Shown one piece after another: positions 25,378 through 35,044 of a DNA stretch of 64,000 bases (positions are counted from its first letter, which is position 1; each line of letters begins with the position of its first letter). Under the pieces are notes generated by a model. That model had not been told where the DNA came from. It saw only the letters and a program-made list of their open reading frames with translations, and made no database searches. The stretch lies in the NCBI RefSeq assembly GCF_004784475.1, contig NZ_SRRT01000001.1, positions 434,001 through 498,000 on the forward strand. Reading direction: 5' to 3'. The translations under genes and the position numbers were made by a program. Origin of the DNA: Streptomyces bauhiniae (GTDB lineage Bacteria > Actinomycetota > Actinomycetes > Streptomycetales > Streptomycetaceae).

Positions 25378-26625
25378 ATGACGGACAGTAAGCGGCGCAA
25401 GGGCCTGACGGTCGCGTCCGCACTGCTCGGTGGTGTGCTCGTGCTCACGGGCTGTTCCGGCGGCGGTGACGCCAGCGCGTCCGACGGCGGTGAGAGCTCG
25501 CAGGCGAAGGCCGACGAGGCGGCGGCGCAGAAGTCGTCCGAGGCGCAGATCACGATCACGCCGAAGGACGGCTCCAACAACGCCTCCATCAACAACTCGG
25601 CCGCGGTCAAGGTCGCCAAGGGCACCCTGACCGGCGTGAGCATGACCACCGCGGACGGCAAGCCGGTCGAGGGCACCCTCTCCGCCGACAAGCTGAGCTG
25701 GAAGCCGACCACCCAGCTCGAGCGGTCGACCACCTACAAGCTCGCCGCCGAGGCCAAGGACTCCGACGGCCGCGTGGCCCACGAGAACGCGTCCTTCACC
25801 ACGGTCTCCCCGTCCAACAGCTTCATAGGCAACTTCACCCCGGACAACGGCAGCACCGTCGGGGTGGGCATGCCCGTGTCGATCAACTTCGACAAGGCGA
25901 TCACCGACAAGGCCGCCGTGCAGAAGGGGATCACCGTCTCCTCCTCCAGCGGCCAGGAGGTCGTCGGCCACTGGTTCAACGCCAACCGGATCGACTTCCG
26001 CCCGGAGACGTACTGGAAGGAGAACTCCACCGTCACGCTGAAGCTGGCGCTCGACGGTGTCGAGGGCGCCGACGGCGTCTACGGCGTCCAGCAGAAGACG
26101 GTCACCTTCCACGTCGGCCGCAACCAGGTCTCGTACATCGACGCCAAGACCAAGCAGATGAAGGTCACGCAGGACGGCAAGGTCGTCAAGCAGATCCCGA
26201 TCTCGGCCGGTTCCCCGGAGAACAAGACCTACGCCGGCACCATGGTCATGTCCGAGAAGTTCGAGCAGACCCGGATGAACGGCGCGACCGTCGGCTTCAC
26301 CGACGACGACGGCAAGGGCGAGTACGACATCAAGGACGTGCCGCACGCCATCCGCCTCACCGGCTCCGGCACCTTCCTGCACGGCAACTACTGGGGCGCG
26401 AAGTCCATCTTCGGCAACGAGAACACCAGCCACGGCTGTGTGGGCCTCTCCGACACCAAGGGCGCCAAGGACCCGAACACCCCGGCCGCCTGGGTGTTCA
26501 ACCACTCCCTCGTCGGTGACGTGGTGGTCATCAAGAACACCGGTGACAAGACCGTCGCCCCGGACAACGGCCTCAACGGCTGGAACATGGACTGGGCGCA
26601 GTGGAAGGCCGGTTCGGCCGTCTGA
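25378..26625 (+). CDS. L,D-transpeptidase lipoprotein (Ig-like + YkuD domains)
   Basis: The 415 aa lipoprotein has a signal peptide with lipobox VLTGC (Cys near residue 22), a low-complexity linker, two Ig-like domains (about residues 60-150 and 155-250), and a YkuD catalytic domain (about 260-385). The active site is visible as FLHGNYW and SHGCVGL, giving the His and nucleophilic Cys. L,D-transpeptidases form 3-3 peptidoglycan cross-links outside the membrane and resist most beta-lactams. ATG 25378 has GGAGAAG 6 nt upstream; ATG 25363 would add five residues. It resembles Mycobacterium LdtMt2-type enzymes. Confidence 0.93.
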   Translation: MTDSKRRKGLTVASALLGGVLVLTGCSGGGDASASDGGESSQAKADEAAAQKSSEAQITITPKDGSNNASINNSAAVKVAKGTLTGVSMTTADGKPVEGTLSADKLSWKPTTQLERSTTYKLAAEAKDSDGRVAHENASFTTVSPSNSFIGNFTPDNGSTVGVGMPVSINFDKAITDKAAVQKGITVSSSSGQEVVGHWFNANRIDFRPETYWKENSTVTLKLALDGVEGADGVYGVQQKTVTFHVGRNQVSYIDAKTKQMKVTQDGKVVKQIPISAGSPENKTYAGTMVMSEKFEQTRMNGATVGFTDDDGKGEYDIKDVPHAIRLTGSGTFLHGNYWGAKSIFGNENTSHGCVGLSDTKGAKDPNTPAAWVFNHSLVGDVVVIKNTGDKTVAPDNGLNGWNMDWAQWKAGSAV

Positions 26626-26652
26626 TCCCGCCGCAGAACCCCTGAGCGCATG

Positions 26653-26683
26653 AGTGCCGCCCCTCTTCGTGAGGGGCGGCACT
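26653..26683. terminator. Bidirectional terminator hairpin
   Basis: A perfect 13-bp stem (26653-26665 with 26671-26683) with a TTCGT loop, followed by TTCG, separates the L,D-transpeptidase from the convergent regulator. Confidence 0.85.
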
Positions 26684-26689
26684 TTCGTG

Positions 26690-27577
26690 TCAGAGCGTCG
26701 GTACCGCCGCCGCGCCCCAACTGGCCAGCAGGCGCAGCGACTCGGCCGAGGCGGAGTCCGGTTCGGCGTGGTAGACGATCAGGTTGAGATCCGGGTCGCC
26801 GGTCACCCGCAACCCCTCGAAGCCCAGGGCGAGTTCACCGACCAGCGGATGCCGCAGCCGCTTCACGCCGTAGAACTGCTCCTTCACGTCGTGCGTGGCC
26901 CACAGGCGGCGGAACTCCTCGCTCTTGACGGAGAGTTCGCCGACCAGCGCGGCCAGCCGGGCGTCGTCCGGGAAGCGTCCGGCGTCCATGCGCAGCCCGC
27001 AGACGATGTCGATCGCCTTCTGCTCCCAGTCGACGAACAGCTCCCGGTACTCCGGGCAGAGGAACACCAGCCGGGCCCAGGTGCGGTCCTCGGGCGCGAG
27101 CCCGCCCCAGTCGCCGAACAGCGCGGTCGCCATCCGGTTCCAGGCCAGGATCTCGGTGCGCCGCCCCGTGATGTACGCCGGGACCGCGTCCATCGAGGCC
27201 AGCAGGTGCTGCAGCGCGGTCCGTACCTGGGGCCGGCGGGCCGGCGGGCGCTTCTTGTGCGGGGCCGGCTTGGCCAGATGGGTCAGGTGCGCGTGCTCGG
27301 CGTCGGTCAGGCGCAGGGCTCGCGCGATGGAATCCAGCACCTCCGCCGACACGTTACGCCCGTTGCCCTGCTCCAGCCGCGTGTAGTACGCCACCGACAC
27401 CCCGGCCAGTTGCGCCAGCTCCTCGCGGCGCAGCCCCGGCACCCGGCGGCGCCGGCCGAAGTCGGGCAGGCCCACGTCCTCCGGCTTGAGCCGGGCCCGG
27501 CGGCTGCGCAGGAACTCGCTCAGCTCGGCCCGCCGGTCCAGCGGGCGGCTCACGGCCGCCTCCGGCTGTTCGTCCAT
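26690..27577 (-). CDS. XRE-family regulator with MmyB-like ligand-binding domain
   Basis: The 295 aa regulator has a helix-turn-helix at about residues 35-95 (VPGLRREELAQLAGVSVAYYTRLEQG) and a C-terminal MmyB-like PAS-type domain (about 115-285: PAYITGRRTEILAWN, then DWEQKAIDIV). In this widespread actinobacterial family the gene usually regulates a divergent oxidoreductase, and here it is divergent from an alcohol dehydrogenase 179 nt away. Ligand unknown; fatty-acid-like ligands were reported for MmyB-type domains. Confidence 0.92.
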   Translation of the reverse strand: MDEQPEAAVSRPLDRRAELSEFLRSRRARLKPEDVGLPDFGRRRRVPGLRREELAQLAGVSVAYYTRLEQGNGRNVSAEVLDSIARALRLTDAEHAHLTHLAKPAPHKKRPPARRPQVRTALQHLLASMDAVPAYITGRRTEILAWNRMATALFGDWGGLAPEDRTWARLVFLCPEYRELFVDWEQKAIDIVCGLRMDAGRFPDDARLAALVGELSVKSEEFRRLWATHDVKEQFYGVKRLRHPLVGELALGFEGLRVTGDPDLNLIVYHAEPDSASAESLRLLASWGAAAVPTL

Positions 27578-27756
27578 GCCTCAAGTATCGAGGGCGGCGA
27601 GGGATCGTACGCCCCGGAGCCTGTCCCCGGCAGTGGTAGGCACAGCGGTCGTACGCAAAGCCGTGACCTGGGTGGGAGCGGAGGATGGGGGCACGCTGGG
27701 GGAGTGCCCGGTCGAGACCGTGTCCGGGCCACGGCGAAGCTTAGGAGAACCCCGGC

Positions 27757-28800
27757 ATGACCACTGTTGCTGCGTACGCCGCGCCCGCCCCCAAGGCCCC
27801 CCTGGAGCGGACCACGATCGAGCGGCGGCCGGTCGGCGCCCATGACGTCCTGATCGACATCAAGTTCGCGGGGATCTGCCACTCCGACATCCACCAGGCC
27901 CGCGACGGCTGGAGCGAGGGCATCTTCCCGATGGTCCCCGGCCACGAGATCGCCGGTGTGGTCACCGAGGTCGGCCCCGAGGTCACCAAGTTCTCGGTGG
28001 GCGACCGGGTGGGCGTCGGCTGCATGGTCGACTCCTGCCGCGAGTGCGACAACTGCAAGGCCGGCCTGGAGCAGTACTGCACCGGCGGCGGCCCCACTCT
28101 CACCTACAACGACACCGACAAGCAGGGCGAGCCCACCTACGGCGGCTACTCCGAGAACGTCGTCGTGAACGAGGACTTCGTCGTCCGCATCCCCGACGGG
28201 CTGGAGCTGGACGTGGCCGCGCCGCTGCTGTGCGCGGGCATCACCACGTACTCCCCGCTCCGGCACTGGGGTGTCGGCCCCGGCAAGAAGGTCGCCGTGG
28301 TCGGCCTCGGCGGGCTCGGGCACGTCGGCGTGAAGATCGCGCACGCGCTGGGCGCCGAGGTCACCGTGCTCTCGCAGTCCCTGCGCAAGAAGGACGACGG
28401 GCTGCGGCTCGGCGCCGACCACTACTACGCCACCAGCGACCCGAAGACCTTCGAGGAGCTGGCCGGCACCTTCGACGTCATCCTGAACACCGTCTCGGCC
28501 CCGCTCGACTTCGCCGAGTACGTGTCCCTGCTGCGCACCGACGGCACCCTGGTCAACGTGGGCCTGCCCGAGGAGCCGGTACAGATCACCCTCCAGTCGA
28601 TGTTCGGCCAGCGCCGCAGCATCTCCAGCTCCGGCATCGGCGGCATCGCCGAGACCCAGGAGATGCTGGACTTCTGCGCGGAGCACGGGGTGGGCGCCGA
28701 GATCGAGCTGATCGGCGCGGAGGAGATCAACGACGCGTACGAGCGCGTGACCGCCAGCGATGTGCGGTACCGGTTCGTGATCGACACGGCGACGATCTGA
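27757..28800 (+). CDS. Zinc-dependent NAD(P) alcohol dehydrogenase (MDR family)
   Basis: The 347 aa medium-chain dehydrogenase probably reduces aldehydes or oxidises alcohols. The catalytic zinc ligands are in GICHSDIH and GHEIAG; the structural zinc site is the four-Cys segment [15 protein letters not shown]; the Rossmann loop is [11 protein letters not shown] near residue 180. The pattern YATSDP after the second beta strand and the overall layout match the YahK/cinnamyl-alcohol dehydrogenase subgroup, which favours NADPH. TTAGGAGA precedes ATG 27757. It is the likely target of the divergent XRE regulator. Confidence 0.93.
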   Translation: MTTVAAYAAPAPKAPLERTTIERRPVGAHDVLIDIKFAGICHSDIHQARDGWSEGIFPMVPGHEIAGVVTEVGPEVTKFSVGDRVGVGCMVDSCRECDNCKAGLEQYCTGGGPTLTYNDTDKQGEPTYGGYSENVVVNEDFVVRIPDGLELDVAAPLLCAGITTYSPLRHWGVGPGKKVAVVGLGGLGHVGVKIAHALGAEVTVLSQSLRKKDDGLRLGADHYYATSDPKTFEELAGTFDVILNTVSAPLDFAEYVSLLRTDGTLVNVGLPEEPVQITLQSMFGQRRSISSSGIGGIAETQEMLDFCAEHGVGAEIELIGAEEINDAYERVTASDVRYRFVIDTATI

Positions 28801-28817
28801 GGTTTTACGCGCAGGAA

Positions 28818-28845
28818 GGGCCGCCCGGCTCCGGCCGGGCGGCCC
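28818..28845. terminator. Bidirectional terminator hairpin
   Basis: A perfect 12-bp GC stem (28818-28829 with 28834-28845) with a TCCG loop, followed by GTTCT, between the convergent dehydrogenase and msrA genes. Confidence 0.8.
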
Positions 28846-28876
28846 GTTCTGCTGTGCTCAGCCCTGAGCGGGGCGA

Positions 28877-29542
28877 TCAGCCCTGCGCGGGGGCGACACC
28901 GATCGGGCAGGAGACGCCCGTGCCGCCGATGCCGCAATACCCGGCGGGGTTCTTGTCGAGGTACTGCTGGTGGTAGGGCTCGGCCGGGTAGAAGGGCCGG
29001 CCCTCGGCGGGGAGGATCTCCGTGGTGATCGTGCCGTGGCCCGAGCCGGTGAGCACCTTCTGGTACGCGGCGCGGGACGCCTCGGCGGCGGCCGCCTGCT
29101 CGGGGGTGTGGGTGTAGATCGCGGAGCGGTACTGCGTGCCCACGTCGTTGCCCTGGCGGAAGCCCTGCGTGGGGTCGTGGGACTCCCAGAAGGTCTTGAG
29201 CAACTGCTCGTACGAGATGACCTTCGGGTCGTAGACCACGCGGACCGCCTCGGTGTGGCCGGTCAGGCCCGAGCACGCCTCCTCGTAGGTGGGGTTCTCG
29301 GTGTAGCCGCCCTGGTAGCCCACGAGCGTGGTGTAGATCCCCGCGGGGAGCTGCCAGAACTTGCGCTCCGCGCCCCAGAAGCAGCCCAGCCCGAAGTCGG
29401 CGACCTCAAGACCCTCGGGGTACGGGCCGTTGAGCGGGTTGCCGAGGACGGTGTGCCGGGCGGGGACCTCGAAGGCGGGCACGTCCCGCCCCGCGAGCGC
29501 CTGCTCGGGGGTGGGGAGCTGCGGTGTGCGGCCGAACAGCAT
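28877..29542 (-). CDS. msrA: Peptide-methionine (S)-S-oxide reductase
   Basis: The 221 aa enzyme reduces methionine-S-sulfoxide in proteins and free amino acid. The catalytic Cys is in [11 protein letters not shown] near residue 52; the C-terminal Cys residues in [14 protein letters not shown] are the resolving/recycling pair. Other family blocks ([21 protein letters not shown]) are intact. ATG 29542 has GGGAGA 4 nt upstream; an ATG at 29578 is in frame but lacks a ribosome site. It lies 72 nt after the upstream repeat protein on the same strand and may be the tail of that operon. Confidence 0.94.
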   Translation of the reverse strand: MLFGRTPQLPTPEQALAGRDVPAFEVPARHTVLGNPLNGPYPEGLEVADFGLGCFWGAERKFWQLPAGIYTTLVGYQGGYTENPTYEEACSGLTGHTEAVRVVYDPKVISYEQLLKTFWESHDPTQGFRQGNDVGTQYRSAIYTHTPEQAAAAEASRAAYQKVLTGSGHGTITTEILPAEGRPFYPAEPYHQQYLDKNPAGYCGIGGTGVSCPIGVAPAQG

Positions 29543-29614
29543 GGGGTCTCCCTGGTCGGTCTCGGTGCGGACGGGCACTCCCTACAACGACTGGGCCGCC
29601 CCGGACATTCCGGT

Positions 29615-30733
29615 TCAGCGAGCCGCTCCGGCCTCCATCACCGCCGTGTCGCGGACCTGGCAGAAGTACTCCGCCTTGTCGCTCCGGTACCGCCATGGCA
29701 GCGCGTCCACATGGCCGTCGACCAGCCGGAAGTGCTCCACGGCTGCCTCGTTGCGGCCCTGGAGGTGCAGGTAGTAGGCGAGCAGGTGGCGCAGCTCCGG
29801 CAGGCGCGGGTGCGCCGGGTCGGCGGCGGCCGCGTCCTTCAGGGCCGCCTCGACCCGCGCGACCATCTCCGGGGTGTTGTCGGCGGCGGTGTCGTCGGAG
29901 TCGTCGTGCTCGAAGTGCGCGATCAGCGGCAGCGCCGTCAGCAGGCTCCCGGCGGGCGCATCGGCTGCGGCCCGCTCGGCGAACTCGGTGGCCAGCCGCT
30001 CGGAGCCGCGCCACTTGGCGCACCAGTACTGCAGGGCCGAGAAGTGCGCCTCGTAGTGGTGCGGGGCGCGGGCCGTGATCTTGGTCCAGAGGTCGTCCAT
30101 CTTGGCGTTCGGGTAACCCAGGCCGAGGGCCAGCCAGATCTCCGCGATGTACGGCGTCGGGTCGTCCGGGTTCAGCGCCGCCGCCCGCGCGATCTCCTCG
30201 CGGGCCTGGAGCAGCGTGCGGTGGAACCCGTCGGACTGCTCGCGCGTGGTGTGCTCCGCCCGCTGTCCGCCGCGCACCCGCCAGGCCAGGATCACCGCGC
30301 TGCGGGCGCGGACCACGGCCGCGTCCGGGTCCTCGGGGCGCTCGGACTCCCAGGCCAGCAGCCAGGCGTCGTCGTCGGCCGCCGTGTCGGCCAGCCGGAA
30401 CGTCAGCGCGGACCGGCGCTCCCAGTCCCGGCCGACGGCGGCCATCAGGTCGGCGGCGGGGCGCCAGTCGCCGCCCCGGACCGCCGCGAGCGCGGCCGTC
30501 GTCTCCGGGGTCAGCGGGCCGGCCGAGTCGGTGTTCTGCCGCTCGGCGGGCAGCAGACCGAGCGCGGCCGAGGCGGCGGCCTTCTCGGCGCCGGTCGCGG
30601 CGGCCTCCTCGGCCTCGAGGGCGGCCTCCGCGTTGCCGGAGAAGAACTCCTTCAGGAACACCTTGGCCATCCAGGCGGCGAAGAGCACGAAGGGCAGGGC
30701 CAGGGCGGCCAGTATCCAGAGCAGGACGGTCAT
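29615..30733 (-). CDS. Membrane-anchored TPR-like protein (paralogue 1)
   Basis: The 372 aa protein has one N-terminal transmembrane helix (residues 3-26) and a long alpha-helical repeat body with TPR-like spacing. It is a clear paralogue of the 372 aa product at 32624-33742: both share PHHYEAHFSALQYWC/PHHMGAHLAALHYTC, the motif AGSLLTALPL/EGSLLAALPL, and HVDALPWRY/HVGALPWSL. They flank an M48 metalloprotease, suggesting a membrane complex. No enzyme motif is visible. Start ATG 30733; the protease stop is 40 nt upstream. Confidence 0.8.
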   Translation of the reverse strand: MTVLLWILAALALPFVLFAAWMAKVFLKEFFSGNAEAALEAEEAAATGAEKAAASAALGLLPAERQNTDSAGPLTPETTAALAAVRGGDWRPAADLMAAVGRDWERRSALTFRLADTAADDDAWLLAWESERPEDPDAAVVRARSAVILAWRVRGGQRAEHTTREQSDGFHRTLLQAREEIARAAALNPDDPTPYIAEIWLALGLGYPNAKMDDLWTKITARAPHHYEAHFSALQYWCAKWRGSERLATEFAERAAADAPAGSLLTALPLIAHFEHDDSDDTAADNTPEMVARVEAALKDAAAADPAHPRLPELRHLLAYYLHLQGRNEAAVEHFRLVDGHVDALPWRYRSDKAEYFCQVRDTAVMEAGAAR

Positions 30734-30773
30734 GCGGGCGGGGTCCGTTCGGTTCGGGGGGTGTTCGGGTGGC

Positions 30774-32408
30774 TCAGGCGGGCTGGACGACCGTCGGCGG
30801 GAGGAGGGCGCGCAGCGGGGCGGTGTCGGGCACGTCGGCCAGGGCCGCGTCCACGGCCGCCTCCAGCGCGTCCTCGGGGCTCGCCCCGGCGCCGTCGGCC
30901 GCGCCGGGCAGCCGTACGGCCGCCGCGCGGGACCAGGAGAACTCCCAGCTCAGCAGCGAACGCGCGCTGAACTCGGCCAGCACCATCGTGCGCAGCGAGT
31001 CGCCCAGCGCGGGCCGCACGAACTGGCGGAACGCCCGCCCCTTCGCCGCGGCCGCCTCCTCGGACAGTGGCAGCCGCTCGGCCACCCGCCACAGCCGGCC
31101 CTCGTCGATGGCGTCGAGCACGTCCGCCAGGGTCGCGGGGCGCCCGGTGTACGCGGTCAGCGCGCGGTGCAGCGGGGTCTGCGCGGTGGTGATGCCCTCG
31201 GCCATGGCGACGTTCAGCAGCTCCGGCCAGTCGGCGGTGCGCCGGAAGCCCAGCGCCTCGGCGGTCAGGACGGCTTCCTCCAGCGCCGCCTGGGTGTGCT
31301 CGGGGTCGGTGAGCAGGGCCAGCGCCGGGCCGTCGCCCTCGGTGCCGCGTCCGTCGGCGGGCAGCGCCTCGATACGGCGCACCCGCTCGGCCATCGGCGG
31401 GTGGGAGTCGTACCGGGACTCCGGCTCCTCGGGCAGCCCGGCGCGCAGCTTCTCCAGCTCACCCGCGCGGGCCGTCAGCAACTGGCCGAAGCCGCCGAAG
31501 AACTGACCGCGCGGCGGCAGCGTCCGGGCGGGCAGACCCAGGGTGGCGTACGAGTCGAGGTAGAAGCCGTGGGCGGCCGAGAGGACCGGGATCTCGCGCA
31601 GCGCGGAGGCGGTGGCGTCGCGTCCGGCGATCCGGGCGGCGGCCAGGTCGGCGGCGAACTCCTGCCCGCGCGCGGTGCTCAGCGAGGCCCGCAGATAGAG
31701 CTTCGCGTACCAGGTGTAGAGCCGGGCCATCCCCCGGTACAGCGCGCCGGTGTGCCGGGTGTCCACCTCGCGGGCCTTCTTGCCCTTGGCGATCCGCTTG
31801 GCGGCGGTCCGCTCCTGGCGCTCGCGCTCGTCGGCCACCTTGCCGTCGGCGGTGGCGTGGAACTGCTCGACGACCCGGCTGATCTGCGCCCGGCCGCGCA
31901 CCACGATCGCGGACAGCCGGGTGTCGCCGGCCGTGAAGTGCCCGTACTCGTGGCCCAGGACGGCACGCAACTGGGCCTCGCTCAGCCCGGTCAGCAGCGG
32001 CACGCCCAGGGTGAGGGTGCGCGGGCCGGGGCGCAGGCCGAGCAGCCTGGCGTCCTCGCGCACGGAGGCGTTCACGTCCGGGGTGAGCAGGATGCGGGCC
32101 GGGGCGTGGGTGCCGCTCGCGTCGGCCACCTCGCGCACCAGCGCCCACAGCCGGGGCTCGTCGGCCTCGCCGACCTCGACGGCGGCCGGGTCCTCGGGCG
32201 TGGGGATGCGCAGCATGAACACGCCGCGTACGACGGGGACGGCGAGCAGCACCGTGACGATGACGATCTTGACGGCCCCGAAGCCGTGCAGCCCCCAGTG
32301 GAACAGGGCGAGGTCGACACCGGCCAGCGCCGCCAGCAGGACGAGGCTGATCAGATAGAAGCCGGACAGCAGGACGAGGGCGCGCAGCGCGCGCAGAGAT
32401 GCGCCCAT
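30774..32408 (-). CDS. M48-family membrane metalloprotease
   Basis: The 544 aa protein starts with two hydrophobic helices (about residues 10-33 and 43-65), then a zinc peptidase domain with LGHEYGHF near residue 160 (His, His and catalytic Glu) and the third ligand Glu in GQEFAADLAA near residue 245. The C-terminal half is helical and unassigned. M48 proteases such as HtpX perform membrane protein quality control. ATG 32408 gives a compact start; upstream in-frame sequence to 32558 has low coding quality. It lies between two paralogous repeat proteins on the same strand. Confidence 0.88.
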   Translation of the reverse strand: MGASLRALRALVLLSGFYLISLVLLAALAGVDLALFHWGLHGFGAVKIVIVTVLLAVPVVRGVFMLRIPTPEDPAAVEVGEADEPRLWALVREVADASGTHAPARILLTPDVNASVREDARLLGLRPGPRTLTLGVPLLTGLSEAQLRAVLGHEYGHFTAGDTRLSAIVVRGRAQISRVVEQFHATADGKVADERERQERTAAKRIAKGKKAREVDTRHTGALYRGMARLYTWYAKLYLRASLSTARGQEFAADLAAARIAGRDATASALREIPVLSAAHGFYLDSYATLGLPARTLPPRGQFFGGFGQLLTARAGELEKLRAGLPEEPESRYDSHPPMAERVRRIEALPADGRGTEGDGPALALLTDPEHTQAALEEAVLTAEALGFRRTADWPELLNVAMAEGITTAQTPLHRALTAYTGRPATLADVLDAIDEGRLWRVAERLPLSEEAAAAKGRAFRQFVRPALGDSLRTMVLAEFSARSLLSWEFSWSRAAAVRLPGAADGAGASPEDALEAAVDAALADVPDTAPLRALLPPTVVQPA

Positions 32409-32623
32409 CGGAAAAGAGATCCCCCCACAGGAAACCGGGCGAGCCGGAGCAAGACGAACGAGGCGCACACCGCCGTACGGTGCCGCCGCCCGAGTGTGGG
32501 GGAACTCGGAGCCGGGCAAAGCAGGGGCAAAGCCCAGGGCAAGCGGAGTATGCCCCACCGCAGGTCAGCGGGGCAACACCTATTTCTCGGGCCGCTGGGT
32601 CGGCCGGGGCCGGACGGCCGGTG

Positions 32624-33742
32624 TCAGCCCGGCAGGGTCGCCGGGTTGCCGCCGTTGGCCTCGTAGCCCGCGACCGCCAGGGCCCGGTAGATGGCGAACG
32701 CCTCCGCCGGGTCCTCGGAGAGGCTCCACGGCAGCGCGCCCACATGACCGTCCACGTGCACCAGTTGGTCCATGGCCTCCGCCCAGCGCTCGGCCCGCAC
32801 CAGGAAGAACACCAGCAGATGCCGTACGTGCGCGAGCATCGGGTCGTCCGGCCGGGCGGAGTGCACCGCGTGCAGCGCCCCGTGTATCGCCCGGACCACG
32901 ACCTCGCTGCGGTAGAACCCGGCGACCAGGTTCACCTCCGGCAGATGCTCGAAGACCGCGAACAGCGGCAGCGCGGCCAGCAGTGAACCCTCGGGCGCGC
33001 GGGCGGCGGCGGCCTCGGCGAAGGCGTATGCCTCCTCGCGCGAGCCGTGCCACTTCTCGCAGGTGTAGTGCAGCGCGGCCAGGTGGGCGCCCATGTGGTG
33101 CGGGGCGAGACCGAGGATCTTGCCCCACAGCTCGTCGAACTCCGGCCGGGACCAGCCGAGTCCGCGCGCCACGGACAGCATCACCAGGTGCGGCACCGGA
33201 TCGCCGGGGGCGGCCAGCGCGGCCCGCTCACAGGCGTCGCGCGCCTCCTCCATGATGATCCGGAAGTCGTCCGTGCCCGGCACCGAGGTCCGCCACGCCT
33301 GCTGGGCCAGGAACTCGGCGTGCACCGCCGCGCCGCCCGCGTCCTTGGGCTGCTCGGCCCGCCACACCCGCAGCCACTGGCCGCCCGGCGTCTCATGTAT
33401 CCCGCCCGGCCGCTCGCGCAGCTCCAGCGAGGCCGCCCCGGCGAACGCCTGCACCCGCTGCCAGCGCGTCTCGCCCTCCGCCTCCGTGCCCGCGAGGAGC
33501 TGGGAGGCGGCGCGGTAGTCACCGGTGCGGCCGACCAGGTCCAGCACGTCCAGCAGGTCCTGGTCCGGGCCCGGCATCCGCACGTCCAGCTCCTCCTGGC
33601 GCAGGAAGCCGTACCGCTCGGGGTCGGCGGCGTCCGGGTGGCCCGGATGCACACGCTCGATCCCGCCGCGCCCGCGCCTAATGAGCGGGAGCAGCGCGAA
33701 GGCCAGCAGGGCCAGCGCCAGGAGCAGCCAGAGAGTCGCCAT
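32624..33742 (-). CDS. Membrane-anchored TPR-like protein (paralogue 2)
   Basis: The 372 aa protein has an N-terminal transmembrane helix (residues 3-20, WLLLALALLAFALLPL) followed by a basic RRGRGG and a helical repeat body. It equals its paralogue at 29615-30733 in length and shares the three conserved blocks noted there. It is the first gene of the run paralogue-M48-paralogue-msrA, with 215 nt to the protease. Function unknown; a substrate receptor or regulator of the protease is an inference from the arrangement. Confidence 0.8.
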   Translation of the reverse strand: MATLWLLLALALLAFALLPLIRRGRGGIERVHPGHPDAADPERYGFLRQEELDVRMPGPDQDLLDVLDLVGRTGDYRAASQLLAGTEAEGETRWQRVQAFAGAASLELRERPGGIHETPGGQWLRVWRAEQPKDAGGAAVHAEFLAQQAWRTSVPGTDDFRIIMEEARDACERAALAAPGDPVPHLVMLSVARGLGWSRPEFDELWGKILGLAPHHMGAHLAALHYTCEKWHGSREEAYAFAEAAAARAPEGSLLAALPLFAVFEHLPEVNLVAGFYRSEVVVRAIHGALHAVHSARPDDPMLAHVRHLLVFFLVRAERWAEAMDQLVHVDGHVGALPWSLSEDPAEAFAIYRALAVAGYEANGGNPATLPG

Positions 33743-33872
33743 GCGTCAAGCGAACCAGATCCCGCCGACACTTGGCCAACCCCTCCCGCGAGCCTGTGGA
33801 AAACTCCGGCCGGCCCCCGCCCCGAGCCCGGCGTCCGCCATCACACCCGCGAGCGCACTACGCTCGGTGCAC

Positions 33873-35030
33873 ATGAGCGACAGGCACATCAGCGAGCACT
33901 TCGAGACTCTGGCGATCCACGCGGGCAACACCGCCGATCCCCTCACCGGCGCGGTCGTCCCGCCCATCTACCAGGTCTCGACCTACAAGCAGGACGGCGT
34001 GGGCGGGCTGCGCGGCGGCTACGAGTACAGCCGCAGCGGCAACCCGACCAGGACGGCGCTGGAGGAGAACCTCGCGGCGCTGGAGGGCGGCCGGCGCGGC
34101 TTCGCGTTCGCCTCCGGCCTCGCCGCCGAGGACACCCTGCTGCGTACGCTGCTCAGCCCCGGCGACCACGTGGTCATCCCGAACGACGCCTACGGCGGCA
34201 CCTTCCGGCTCTTCGCCAAGGTCGCCTCCCGCTGGGGCGTGGAGTGGTCCGTCGCCGACACCAGCGACCCGGCCGCCGTGCGCGCCGCGATGACCCCGCG
34301 CACCAAGGCCGTCTGGGTGGAGACCCCCTCCAACCCGCTGCTCGGCATCACCGACATCGCCGCCGTGGCCCAGGTCGCGCACGCCGGCGGGGCGAAGCTG
34401 GTCGTGGACAACACCTTCGCCACCCCTTACCTCCAGCAGCCGCTGGCGCTCGGCGCCGACGTCGTCGTGCACTCGCTGACCAAGTACATGGGCGGCCACT
34501 CCGACGTGGTCGGCGGTGCGCTGATCGTGGCCGACGAGGAGCTGGGTGAGGAGATCGGCTTCCACCAGAACTCGATGGGCGGCGTCGCCGGGCCGTTCGA
34601 CTCCTGGCTGGTGCTGCGCGGCACCAAGACCCTCGCGGTGCGCATGGACCGGCACAGCGAGAACGCCACGAAGGTCGCCGACATGCTGTCCCGGCACCCG
34701 CGCGTGAGCAGCGTGCTCTACCCGGGCCTGCCCGAGCACCCCGGCCACGAGGTCGCCGCCAAGCAGATGCGGGCGTTCGGCGGCATGATCTCCTTCCGCG
34801 TCAAGGACGGCGAGGAGGCGGCCGTCTCGGTGTGCGACCGCACCCAGATTTTCACCCTCGGCGAGTCCCTCGGCGGCGTCGAGTCCCTCATCGAGCACCC
34901 CGGCCGGATGACGCACGCCTCCGTCGCCGGTTCGCTGCTGGAGGTCCCCTCCGACCTGGTCCGGCTCTCCGTCGGCATCGAGAACGCGGACGACCTGGTC
35001 GAGGACCTCAAGCAGGCGCTCGACAAGTAA
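33873..35030 (+). CDS. metB: Cystathionine gamma-synthase/lyase family PLP enzyme
   Basis: The 385 aa Cys/Met-metabolism PLP enzyme joins O-acylhomoserine to cysteine, or cleaves cystathionine. Features: YEYSRSGNPTRTALE near residue 50, ETPSNPLL near 150, PLP-contact VDNTFATPYLQQP, and the PLP Lys in HSLTKYMGGHSD near residue 205. Synthase and gamma-lyase cannot be separated by eye; the N-terminal THAG-type block and context are neutral. ATG 33873 is preceded by TACGCT at 8 nt and no Shine-Dalgarno. A longer in-frame ORF upstream is not coding. Confidence 0.9.
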   Translation: MSDRHISEHFETLAIHAGNTADPLTGAVVPPIYQVSTYKQDGVGGLRGGYEYSRSGNPTRTALEENLAALEGGRRGFAFASGLAAEDTLLRTLLSPGDHVVIPNDAYGGTFRLFAKVASRWGVEWSVADTSDPAAVRAAMTPRTKAVWVETPSNPLLGITDIAAVAQVAHAGGAKLVVDNTFATPYLQQPLALGADVVVHSLTKYMGGHSDVVGGALIVADEELGEEIGFHQNSMGGVAGPFDSWLVLRGTKTLAVRMDRHSENATKVADMLSRHPRVSSVLYPGLPEHPGHEVAAKQMRAFGGMISFRVKDGEEAAVSVCDRTQIFTLGESLGGVESLIEHPGRMTHASVAGSLLEVPSDLVRLSVGIENADDLVEDLKQALDK

Positions 35031-35044
35031 GCGGGCTGTCCGGC

